NCBI RefSeq assembly: GCF_014117325.1
Contig: NZ_CP059732.1
Coordinates: 1,984,001 to 2,048,000, forward strand
Direction of reading: 5' to 3'
DNA: 64,000 nt
Source: Spirosoma foliorum
GTDB taxonomy: Bacteria > Bacteroidota > Bacteroidia > Cytophagales > Spirosomataceae
The position numbers and the translations under genes were made by a program. How positions within the stretch are numbered: position 1 is the first letter of the stretch; the number at the start of each line of letters is the position of its first letter. The notes below the pieces were generated by a model. The model was not told the origin of the DNA, did not search any database, and saw only the letters and a program-made list of their open reading frames with translations. Positions 54,852-63,008 of the stretch are shown one piece after another.

Positions 54852-55215
54852 CTAACATCCTACAAAGGATTCCTTTACTTCATTTCTATTTTGACTTTCT
54901 GTTACAATGGGCTTTTTATTGTACAAGGATTTTTGATCACAACGAGACAGTACCCAATCGTTGCATATGTTCGGTTTATTGGGTTTTACTTTACCAGTAG
55001 TCCAGATGTTGCCTTTTTCATCTTCGATTATTGCAGAAGCACCCCTGCGATACAGCGGGTCGACTCCCAAGTAAGCGTCGTCAGAATCAGCAGTTCAATG
55101 GCATGTTTAACCGTCACTAAATTGGGAGTCAGAATAAAGATCTTATTGGTGTAGGAGTCCCGCAGCCATAGAAGGCCAACCCATACTACACGAACCCAGC
55201 GATCATTGACTTCTC
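54852..55215 (-). pseudogene. C-terminal remnant of a propeller-type regulator
   Basis: On the minus strand AYLGVDPLYRRGASAII is followed by EDEKGNIWTTGKVK and NDWVLSRCDQKSLYNKKP, ending at 54852. EDxKGNIW is the repeat core of Reg_prop beta-propeller proteins, which usually carry kinase or LytTR domains. Only about 80 codons remain and the upstream sequence is shifted and interrupted, so it is a relic. Confidence 0.45.
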
Positions 55216-55343
55216 TCACAAATCGATACAGTTTAACGTCACTGTTTCAGTGATAAAGCTGTTGATATCTAATCAGATTGTACGAAGAAGCTGAATTTTG
55301 GAAAGATACGGCTGAAGAGTGAAATAGATTGTTCAATTTACGC

Positions 55344-55413
55344 GTGCTTTTTCGTCTGATCAGGGTGGCAATTATCACTTAAAATTGCCACCCTGAATCA
55401 GACGAAAAAGCAC
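55344..55413 (-). terminator. 30-bp stem-loop terminator of the barrel gene
   Basis: Arms 55344-55373 and 55383-55413 pair over 30 bases with a single one-base bulge and a loop of about 9 nt. They lie 24 bp beyond the minus-strand barrel gene's stop. A bidirectional terminator is likely. Confidence 0.75.
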
Positions 55414-55436
55414 CTATAAGCCTATATTGCGTACCG

Positions 55437-56216
55437 TTAAAATTTCGCAGCCAGTCCTAATTTCAGCGCCGAAACACCATAACCTACTTCAGCAAATCCG
55501 CCGATTTTGTCACTGAAATAATAGCGGCTACCTAAATGAATTCCTAAATACAGGCCACTATTGTAGGAGCCGTAGTCATAATATCCATACGAATTGTCGT
55601 AGCCTGTATGGCGGAATCCCAGCGTAGCCCCGATGTACGGATCAAATTTTTTGTCTTGTACATTGAGCACGTCTCCCAGATGATAAGAGGCCCGGCCACC
55701 GACATAAATAAAGGTATAACCGCCACTATAGCGCAGGTAGTCGAACGAGCCACCTACTGAAAAATTATTTTTCACATCGACTTCAAACGAAGCGCCTAGG
55801 GGCAATCCGGCACCATAATAAGCGGCCACGCCGACGCCAACATTAAGGTATTTATTACGTAAACTGCCAGGCGATGTTTGTGAGTGTGTCGTTCGGCTGG
55901 TCGTGCTCTGACTCGTGTGTCTGACAGGAGCTGACTGAGCCGTTGATACCGTAGCGACTGTGGCTTGAGGCTTGGGCTGATTTATCTCCGGCTGGGCCGT
56001 TTCAGTTTGTGCTGGTTTAACTGCCGTCTTGTTATTAGCTGTTGTTTGCTTAGCCGCTACTGTCGGTTTCGACTCTGTAACGTGTGGTTTAGGGGCTACC
56101 GTAGTTCGTTTAGTGGCAGTACGGTGATTGGCCTGTTGGGCCAGGATTGGAGTAGTTGCACAGTTCACGGCGAAGAGAATGGCAATAAAACGTGAAGAAG
56201 TAAAAAACGTGTTCAT
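55437..56216 (-). CDS. Outer membrane beta-barrel protein with Thr/Ala/Gln/Pro-rich linker
   Basis: A 259-residue protein with a signal peptide (FIAILFAVNCATTPILAQ), then about 90 residues of low-complexity sequence rich in Thr, Lys, Ala, Pro and Gln (AAKQTTANNKTAVKPAQTE). A barrel of about 135 residues follows: GVGVAAYYGAGLPLGASFEV, SYHLGDVLNVQDKKFDPYIG, YYFSDKIGGFAEVGYGVSAL, ending KLGLAAKF. The final Phe and alternating strands mark an outer membrane barrel. The linker may span to the cell wall. It has its own strong terminator. Confidence 0.82.
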   Translation of the reverse strand: MNTFFTSSRFIAILFAVNCATTPILAQQANHRTATKRTTVAPKPHVTESKPTVAAKQTTANNKTAVKPAQTETAQPEINQPKPQATVATVSTAQSAPVRHTSQSTTSRTTHSQTSPGSLRNKYLNVGVGVAAYYGAGLPLGASFEVDVKNNFSVGGSFDYLRYSGGYTFIYVGGRASYHLGDVLNVQDKKFDPYIGATLGFRHTGYDNSYGYYDYGSYNSGLYLGIHLGSRYYFSDKIGGFAEVGYGVSALKLGLAAKF

Positions 56217-56468
56217 GAGTGATTGTTGTAAGAGGATTGTAAAAGAATGTAGGCTGTTTGTGTCAACGCCTAAGCAAATTTAGGCCAGCACTGGCCTGTA
56301 AAACAGGGTATTCTGGTTCAGGCAGCGGAAAGGAAACCTGAATTGATTATTTCGCTAGATAAACTGTTTTAGCCTTTAGGAGATGACTGTGTTTAACGCT
56401 TAATTGTGCGGTTTACGAGCCATAACGCAACTTCTGGACAGAGTAGGACTGTTGAGCGTTAGTGCATA

Positions 56469-56499
56469 AAAAAGCCCCAACTTTTTGGTGGGGCTTTTT
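56469..56499 (-). terminator. Rho-independent terminator
   Basis: AAAAAGCCCC (56469-56478) and GGGGCTTTTT (56490-56499) form a 10-bp stem with an 11-nt loop. The T-run on the minus strand ends the transcript of the short ORF at 56520-56633. The stretch 56217-56468 shows no gene. Confidence 0.8.
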
Positions 56500-56519
56500 A
56501 TATCTAGGAATAAACTGGT

Positions 56520-56633
56520 TCAGCGAGTACGCATCCGGTAGACGCTGCGACCATACTGTCCAACAAGTGGACCGCCAACTTCAATGACTCTAGGTCGTGG
56601 CGGACGATTAATGTGGAGGAGGTTCGTTCTCAT
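56520..56633 (-). CDS. Putative 37-residue basic peptide, unknown function
   Basis: ATG 56633 opens MRTNLLHINRPPRPRVIEVG, continuing GPLVGQYGRSVYRMRTR to TGA 56522-56520. It is very Arg-rich (9 of 37), has no Lys and no Cys, and a PPRPR and GGPLVGQYG core. A perfect rho-independent terminator follows 21 bp downstream on the same strand, so a short transcript is made and ends just there. Translation is not proven. It is too short for family assignment. It lies between the LytTR regulator gene and the barrel gene. Confidence 0.5.
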   Translation of the reverse strand: MRTNLLHINRPPRPRVIEVGGPLVGQYGRSVYRMRTR

Positions 56634-56776
56634 TAGCTTTTTGTTGTTTGTTAAAGTACACTACAAAGATGGCTGATGATGGATCCGATGAGTAATTGGT
56701 TATGAGTTGGTTTTGTTGGTGATTGAATCGGTAAAATGCTGGATTAAATCGTTTTGGCAGCTAATGACTACCTGCC

Positions 56777-57571
56777 TTATTTGCCCATCCATACTTTGAA
56801 ATCAGAAACCTTTTCCCGGCTCACCAGCGCTTCTTTATCGAAAGCAGGCTTGAGCGTTAGGGCAAGCCGATTTCCGAAGTAGGGTTGAATCTGCTCAACC
56901 GCCCCATGAGTCAGAATCAGCCCCCGGTTCGGACGGAAAAACTGAACAGGGTCAAGTGAATCGGCCAGTTCATCGAGGGTATAATCAACCAGGAATTTCT
57001 GGTTGGTTCGGGTTCGGAAAAAACTGAAGCGTTCATCGGTGTAAAAATAAAGAATGTCGCCTACCTCAACTGATATGAGTTTTTGCCCCTGTTTCACTAG
57101 AAAACGCTTACGATACTCTTTCGAAGATAAGTTACCTTGTCCCTGGAGTTCGCGCAGGAGTTTTTCAATATTCAGCGGCTGTACTTCCAGTGATGACGTA
57201 GCATGCCCGCCAACACTGGTCAGATCGTGGAGCTTTTTCAGACTTCGCTGTAAATCTTCCCGTTGTATCGGTTTCAGCAGATAATCGATGCTGTTGACTT
57301 TAAAGGCCTGTAGGGCGTATTCATCATAGGAGGTTGTGAAAATAACCCGGCTGCGGATGTCTACCTGCTCGAATATTTCAAAACTCTGTCCGTCGGCGAG
57401 TTCGATGTCCATAAAGATCAGATCGGGGGGCGTATTTTCCTGTAGCCAGCTCACCGAATCTTCAATACTGGCCGTTACACCCTGCACCGTTAGCGAGGGA
57501 TCTACTTCGGCCACTAGTTTGCGGAGTTTACGAACCGCTAAATCTTCATCTTCAATAATGAGTACGTTCAT
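56777..57571 (-). CDS. LytTR-family response regulator
   Basis: A 264-residue regulator. The receiver domain has IIEDEDLAVRKL, phospho-acceptor Asp in LIFMDIELADG, Thr-Ser in FTTSYDEYALQAF and Lys in YLLKPIQRED. The LytTR output (about 155-260) has SVEVGDILYFYTDERFSFFR, SLDPVQFFRPNRGLILTHGAV and LTLKPAFDKEALVSREKV. Its ATG overlaps the end of the kinase gene by four bases (57568-57571). It is the only regulator next to three tandem kinases. Confidence 0.93.
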   Translation of the reverse strand: MNVLIIEDEDLAVRKLRKLVAEVDPSLTVQGVTASIEDSVSWLQENTPPDLIFMDIELADGQSFEIFEQVDIRSRVIFTTSYDEYALQAFKVNSIDYLLKPIQREDLQRSLKKLHDLTSVGGHATSSLEVQPLNIEKLLRELQGQGNLSSKEYRKRFLVKQGQKLISVEVGDILYFYTDERFSFFRTRTNQKFLVDYTLDELADSLDPVQFFRPNRGLILTHGAVEQIQPYFGNRLALTLKPAFDKEALVSREKVSDFKVWMGK

Positions 57572-58770
57572 GATCGTGTTGCGTTTAAAAGGGGAAGGAT
57601 AACTGTAAAATAGCCATCGGTTTCGTTGATACCAATCTCCAGTAGGGTTGTATATCGCTGAGCCAGCAGCCGGTATCGGGCCTGAATGTTGCTCAGGCCA
57701 ATTTGATTGCTCAAAACTCTGCGGGTTGGTTTTCGCTGTAAGTTGTTTCGCACCAGCAACTGACCACCCGGCTTCGATTTAATTTCGATCGTTAAGGGCT
57801 TGCTGGCGTGTATGACGTTATGTTTTACGGCATTTTCGAGCAGCATCTGCAGCGAAAGCGGAGGCAATAACCGGGTTTTATCGCTCTCAGTAATAACCAT
57901 ATCCAACTGAATGCCCTGGCCGTAGCGCGTTTTGAGCAAGTGGAAATACGACTGAATAAAGGTAAGTTCTGTATCTAAAGTCGTTAGTTCACCGTCCCCT
58001 GAAATCGAAACGTCGGAGCGTGATCTGTCAGATCGTGGGCTGTTGGGTAGTAGGCTATCTGTGTTGGCTTCCATGCCGCGATTCGTCTGGAGTAAATAGC
58101 GATAAACTTTGGCCATCTCATTTACAAATTCTTCGGCTCGCTCGGGCTCATCGGCAATCAGGGAAGAAAGTGAATTTAGCGTATTAAACAGAAAGTGTGG
58201 GTTCACCTGATTTTTCAAGCTCTCGTACTGACTTTGCAGATTTACTTTTTTGAGTTGCTCTTTTTCGAGCATATTCTCGCGCCATTTGGTCAGGGAGTAA
58301 ATACTCTCGTAAGCCCCCACCGAAATCAGATTGACCACAACATTAAAAAGTAGTATTCGACTCACCACTCCCGGCTGATACATATAACCAAATAGATTGA
58401 AATGAATATAAAGCCACAAGCCACTCAGTATAACCAGTAAGGAGATACTCATAAAGGCCAATAGCAACAGAATGAGTCGAGTGGCAGTTTGCCCCAGCCC
58501 CGGATACCGATCGGTAACCCGTTTAGTAATCTGATCGAGCAACCACTGACAAATCACACCCAGCGTTACATTCAGACTGGTGGCTCCTGCAAACGTAGAC
58601 CAGTCGCTGAAATAACGAGGTCCCAGCAGCAGGTAGGTTACCAATGGAATGAACCAGGGAAATAATAGTAACATCTGCCACCCGAGCTGTTTCGATGGCC
58701 AATACCAGGGCCGGGCTACGCCAGGTCGCGTTTGGTTATCAGACAGGGTGGAACTATTAATTGACATCAT
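57568..58770 (-). CDS. LytS-type sensor histidine kinase 1
   Basis: A 400-residue kinase with four N-terminal helices (for example LILLLLAFMSISLLVILSGLW), then a coiled segment, NQVNPHFLFNTLNSLSSLI (phospho-acceptor His), the N box MLLENAVKHN and the G box IGLSNIQARYRL. All boxes look complete. The four-base overlap with the LytTR regulator makes it the primary partner. An insert (about 240-265, LLPNSPRSDRSRSDVS) is unusual for the family. Confidence 0.92.
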   Translation of the reverse strand: MMSINSSTLSDNQTRPGVARPWYWPSKQLGWQMLLLFPWFIPLVTYLLLGPRYFSDWSTFAGATSLNVTLGVICQWLLDQITKRVTDRYPGLGQTATRLILLLLAFMSISLLVILSGLWLYIHFNLFGYMYQPGVVSRILLFNVVVNLISVGAYESIYSLTKWRENMLEKEQLKKVNLQSQYESLKNQVNPHFLFNTLNSLSSLIADEPERAEEFVNEMAKVYRYLLQTNRGMEANTDSLLPNSPRSDRSRSDVSISGDGELTTLDTELTFIQSYFHLLKTRYGQGIQLDMVITESDKTRLLPPLSLQMLLENAVKHNVIHASKPLTIEIKSKPGGQLLVRNNLQRKPTRRVLSNQIGLSNIQARYRLLAQRYTTLLEIGINETDGYFTVILPLLNATRS

Positions 58771-58852
58771 ACAAATCGTACAACTACATACCTAACTTAG
58801 AAAATCGAGGAAACTTACGATAGTTGCTCTCAAGCTTCCAGTCATAACTGAA

Positions 58853-59989
58853 TCAACCGTTATTTGGATTGTCTGGGGTGTTTGAATTCGTGTTGGAATT
58901 GGAGTGGAATATAGTCAGATTGAGCTGCGTTGAATAAGTGCTGGTTACCAGAGGCAACAATATACTGGCCTCCTCCGGATGGTTTTCCAGAACGGGCATG
59001 TCAAGGCTAACCGTCCGATAGCGGTTGATAACCGTATCCAATCCGGGTAAACGGGTATCGACCAGAATCGTACGTGGCTGGCGATTATGGCTGATGCGCA
59101 ACCATCGGTCGGGCGTAGTGCTGATCTGGATATGCAAGGGTTTATCGGGTTTCAACGTGTTATGCTGAATAATGTCATCGAGTAGAATCTGGAGGGTTAG
59201 GGGAGGGAGTTGGGCGCATTCGCAACGAGCATCAATGTGGATGGTTGTCTGTAAAGCCGTTTTATAGCGAATTCTCAATAACCAGATGTACGATTGCACA
59301 AACTGCACTTCATCGGCCAGCGCTACCAACGCATGTTGATTGGCTGCCTGCAACATATAACGATATACGTTAGCCATTTCATCGACAAAAACTTCAGCCT
59401 GTTTAGGGTCTTCGGCGATTAATGATGAGATAGAATTGAGCGCGTTAAACAAAAAATGCGGATTGATTTGCTGCTTCAGCCTATCGAGCTGGTGCTGAAC
59501 AACCAGACTTTTGAGTTGCTCTTTTTCCGTTTGACTTTCCTGCCAGCGCGTGTACGTATATTGAATGCCCAACATGAAGCAAAGCAGCAGGTCGAACACA
59601 AATCCCAACAGTAGAATTGCCTGAACAGTGCTCCAGTCAAAAGGTCGATTGAATACCGAGAACAAACTATAGGCCCATACGTCGAAAGTCGCCAGACCAA
59701 TAGTAAGCGTTGTGGCGACCAGCAAGGCGACCAGATTCCGTTGACGAACCTGCCGGGCGTCGGGAAATTGGCGAAAGACACCCTTGACAGCTGCCGTCAG
59801 AACGACTAATGATAACCAATAGAGAAAAAAAACGAGCAGCGTACCCCAGCCAAATATAACCGGATCGGAAAAGTAGCGTTCGCGTAGAAACAGGTAATTG
59901 CCCGCTGAAAACAAAACCGGCATCATGAGACTATGATACCAGAGTTCGCGACGGGTAAATAGTTGTTTCGATGGCAACTCGTTGAACAT
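58853..59989 (-). CDS. LytS-type sensor histidine kinase 2 with degenerate ATP boxes
   Basis: A 378-residue paralogue: membrane helices, then QQINPHFLFNALNSISSLI with the phospho-acceptor His intact. The N box reads ILLDDIIQHN (normally LVENAxKHN) and the G box reads LPGLDTVINRYRTV (normally GIGLxN), so ATP binding is probably weak or lost. The C-terminus ends in an Asn/Ser-rich tail (HSNSNTNSNTPDNPNNG). It may be a pseudokinase that dimerises with kinase 1. Confidence 0.9.
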   Translation of the reverse strand: MFNELPSKQLFTRRELWYHSLMMPVLFSAGNYLFLRERYFSDPVIFGWGTLLVFFLYWLSLVVLTAAVKGVFRQFPDARQVRQRNLVALLVATTLTIGLATFDVWAYSLFSVFNRPFDWSTVQAILLLGFVFDLLLCFMLGIQYTYTRWQESQTEKEQLKSLVVQHQLDRLKQQINPHFLFNALNSISSLIAEDPKQAEVFVDEMANVYRYMLQAANQHALVALADEVQFVQSYIWLLRIRYKTALQTTIHIDARCECAQLPPLTLQILLDDIIQHNTLKPDKPLHIQISTTPDRWLRISHNRQPRTILVDTRLPGLDTVINRYRTVSLDMPVLENHPEEASILLPLVTSTYSTQLNLTIFHSNSNTNSNTPDNPNNG

Positions 59990-60156
59990 GAGTGGTAAGC
60001 AAGTCCGGTAAAATATGATCAGCTTGACAGGATCATTTTTAAAATTAATTATCTACGCTACATTCGCTGTGCCATTGCGGAATGAACTGCATTAGATCAT
60101 GCTTGAATTGCGAAAAATGACGTATGAATTGTAAAGAGCTAAAACACCCAATTCGA

Positions 60157-61239
60157 CTATAATTCGGTTAGAAGCGGCAGCGAAACGATGAACTGGGTCG
60201 AAGTTTCTTCCGCAATGGGTTCGGGTAAATTCAATCGACGGTAGTTCAGAATTACCGTCGATAAACCCGCCGAACCACTGGCTACCCGGATCGTTTTCCG
60301 CTGAAGCGTATTACTGATCAACAACCGATCTGCCTGCGTTTTTATGTCGATGATCAGTGGCCGCACCGGTGTCATGCTATTGTATTTGATCGCATTATCG
60401 ATAAGGGTCTGGAGCGTTAAGGGAGGAAGTTGACCTTGCCGACAGTCGGGGGAGATACATGGCATCAAGCGTAATGAACTGCCGTAACGAACACCCAGCA
60501 AATCAGCATAGATTTCTAAAAAATTGAGTTCCTCTTCTAGCGGAACCAGAGCCTGCGTATTGGCCCGAAGCATGTAGCGATATACCATCGATAACTGATC
60601 GACAAAGCGTTCGGCCTGAGCGGTGTCCTCGCCGATTAGTGAGGACACTGAGTTTAGGGAGTTAAACAAAAAATGCGGATTGACCCGATCTTTCAAGGCG
60701 TCGTACTGTTGCTGGATGGCCTCACGCTTCAACTGTTCGTTTTCGGTTTGCCGATCATGCCACTGCGAGTACACATAAAACATACCCAGGGCCAGGCAAA
60801 AAATAGGGCTGGCCACACTCCCAAATAACCAAAGCGGCACTAGTGCATCCCATGAGAATCGAACGCCTGTTCCGGGAACCAGACTAAACAACCAAAGATC
60901 GAGCACGGCAGTGGCTGCCATAATGAGCCCTACCAATAAAAGCATACTTACCAACCGGATGCCTGCATGCTGAATCAGCGGGAACTGACGAATGACCCAA
61001 CGCACGGCCAACGTGAAAAGCAGTACGGTATACCAGTAAACAAACACGTTCACGATCGTACCAACTGTGAACGTTATGGGGTCCAGAAAGTAGCGCTCGC
61101 CCATGATGAAGTAAGCGCCAATAGGAAGCATGACCGGCATCGACGCCAGATGAAACCACCACTCAATGCGGGAGAATAAGGCCGGGCGATAGCGTTCAAC
61201 GAAACGAGCGAATCTATGAAGTAGACTGGGCAATATCAT
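60157..61239 (-). CDS. LytS-type sensor histidine kinase 3 with altered ATP boxes
   Basis: A 360-residue paralogue. Four membrane helices (for example LVSMLLLVGLIMAATAVLDL) precede DRVNPHFLFNSLNSVSSLI (His intact). The N box reads TLIDNAIKYN (Glu to Asp, His to Tyr) and the G box reads SAGLSTVILNYRRL (no GIGL). It lies upstream of kinase 2 with a 167 bp gap. With kinases 1 and 2 and the LytTR regulator it forms one leftward cluster. Confidence 0.9.
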   Translation of the reverse strand: MILPSLLHRFARFVERYRPALFSRIEWWFHLASMPVMLPIGAYFIMGERYFLDPITFTVGTIVNVFVYWYTVLLFTLAVRWVIRQFPLIQHAGIRLVSMLLLVGLIMAATAVLDLWLFSLVPGTGVRFSWDALVPLWLFGSVASPIFCLALGMFYVYSQWHDRQTENEQLKREAIQQQYDALKDRVNPHFLFNSLNSVSSLIGEDTAQAERFVDQLSMVYRYMLRANTQALVPLEEELNFLEIYADLLGVRYGSSLRLMPCISPDCRQGQLPPLTLQTLIDNAIKYNSMTPVRPLIIDIKTQADRLLISNTLQRKTIRVASGSAGLSTVILNYRRLNLPEPIAEETSTQFIVSLPLLTEL

Positions 61240-61485
61240 ATCGGATGAAAACCGAAAATAAAGCCTAAATCCGAGAAAACCACAGCTCTGTTACGTTTAC
61301 CTAAAGTGATTACGTGATATCAGCTTTGAGAAGCTGATCCGGTAGGAGTGACCATTTGTCAGGAGAATAATGAGTGAGATTATAAAAATACAGCCTGTAC
61401 AAATAGAATTAATAATCAAAACCAACAGTAGTCAAAATCAACCCAGCTTCGGTCACCTGATCGGAGCTGGATTGATTTTGACTGA

Positions 61486-62961
61486 TTACAGCTTGTAAAG
61501 ACTAGCTTGCGCGTTGCTCGCGAAGGTATTGACCGAATTGGCATCGGCGTTGAGCGTGGCATCAGAGGTATACATGATACCATAACCTCCGCTGTTGCTA
61601 ATGCGACTGTTTTTGACCGATAGCGTGGCGCCCCGGCCATAAACCGTTAAGGCCGACCGCTGTCCTGAAACGATAACGGCGCTGCCACCACCGCTGACCT
61701 CAACCTGATCGAGCACGTTTAGATTACTAATCGAGTAAACAATAATTCCTCGCCAGTAAGCAGAAGTATGGCCAGCACCCGTGATCGTCACTTTTTGATC
61801 GGCGGTTCCTTTTGCGGATAGATACCCTGTTTTGTTGACGCTGATCATACCGTCGCGGGCGGCTTCGACAATGACGCCGGGTTGAAGTGTAAGCCCCGCT
61901 TCTACGGTCAAGTTGCCAAGCAATCGATAAGGTGTTTTATCACTGAAGGCAGGCCATTTTACTTCCTGCGCCCCGGTGATGGATGACGAACTAATTTCGA
62001 TGACATCCCGACCATTGCTACCCGTAAATGTTGAGGCTGCATCCAGTCGCGTGGCATTGTACGCATCGATCAGGATCGGGGCTTCGGTTTGGTTTTTGAA
62101 ATTATTGCGGGCAAATGTTCGTAAGGTAGCACCATCCTCTACGTACAGGCCATAGCCATCGTTGTTATTGAACCGGCAATCGGATAGAGCGACTTGTGCT
62201 TTCGTAGCACCATACAATGCCAGTCCGGCTTTTGTGCTGGTGAAAGCGATTCGGCTACCTGCGTATTCAACATTTACAAACGAGAGTGTATTGGCTGTGC
62301 TGGATGAATATAGCACGACACCAGCCCAATAACTTTTCTGGGCTTCTACGCCCGTAAACCGAATGGGTTGATCAGACACGCCCACGGCATTGATGGTCCC
62401 ATCGGTTTCGATACTGAGCTGTTTATCGCGCTGGAAGGCAATCACTACATCCCGATCAATAGTCAGTTCTGCTTTTGTGCGAATGTTGCTGGCAACAATA
62501 TAGTCGGGTTTGGTTGGATCGATGATCCGGTCGAAAAGACGCGTTTTTGCCGTAATATCTTTGTCCAGGGTTATGGGTGTAGGATATTCAGCCTTGATTA
62601 AAACGCGGTCCTGACTTTTGGCGTTGCTGGTTGTTGACGTTGGTTCCTGTACGGTCAGTTCAAACTCATAATAGCCAACAATATCGGGCGTGAAGGTTGG
62701 TTGAACGGTTTGGGTATTTCCCAGCGTAAGGGTACTGTTGCCTGGTTTCCGTACAACAGTCCATTGATACGAAAGTTGACCGTTCCCTTTCGAGGCCGAA
62801 CCATCGAGTTTGACGACATCGGTTGGTAGTACATTTTGATCAGCACCGGCATTCGCCACAAGCGTTTGTGGAGCGGGTGTTACGTCGGCTTCTTTTTTAC
62901 AACTGGTTAAGCCGTACGTAAGAAGAATAAACAGGATTGTGGTTATTCGGGTGAAATACAT
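61486..62961 (-). CDS. Lipoprotein with PKD-like domain and right-handed beta-helix
   Basis: A 491-residue lipoprotein: signal and lipobox LTSC with Cys21. A PKD/REJ-like Ig domain follows (LVANAGADQNVLPTDVVKLDG, then YEFELTVQEP). The rest (about 150-491) is a right-handed parallel beta-helix (FVNVEYAGSRIAF, LSDCRFNNNDGYGLYVEDGA, ARNNFKNQTEAPILI, VKNSRISNSGGYGIMYT). Surface adhesion or polysaccharide interaction is possible. It follows the partial protein at 63009 by 47 bp and probably shares its transcript. Confidence 0.85.
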   Translation of the reverse strand: MYFTRITTILFILLTYGLTSCKKEADVTPAPQTLVANAGADQNVLPTDVVKLDGSASKGNGQLSYQWTVVRKPGNSTLTLGNTQTVQPTFTPDIVGYYEFELTVQEPTSTTSNAKSQDRVLIKAEYPTPITLDKDITAKTRLFDRIIDPTKPDYIVASNIRTKAELTIDRDVVIAFQRDKQLSIETDGTINAVGVSDQPIRFTGVEAQKSYWAGVVLYSSSTANTLSFVNVEYAGSRIAFTSTKAGLALYGATKAQVALSDCRFNNNDGYGLYVEDGATLRTFARNNFKNQTEAPILIDAYNATRLDAASTFTGSNGRDVIEISSSSITGAQEVKWPAFSDKTPYRLLGNLTVEAGLTLQPGVIVEAARDGMISVNKTGYLSAKGTADQKVTITGAGHTSAYWRGIIVYSISNLNVLDQVEVSGGGSAVIVSGQRSALTVYGRGATLSVKNSRISNSGGYGIMYTSDATLNADANSVNTFASNAQASLYKL

Positions 62962-63008
62962 GGTTGAAAAAGAGAATGTAAAGTGATGGATAAGTGAAAA
63001 TGGCGACT

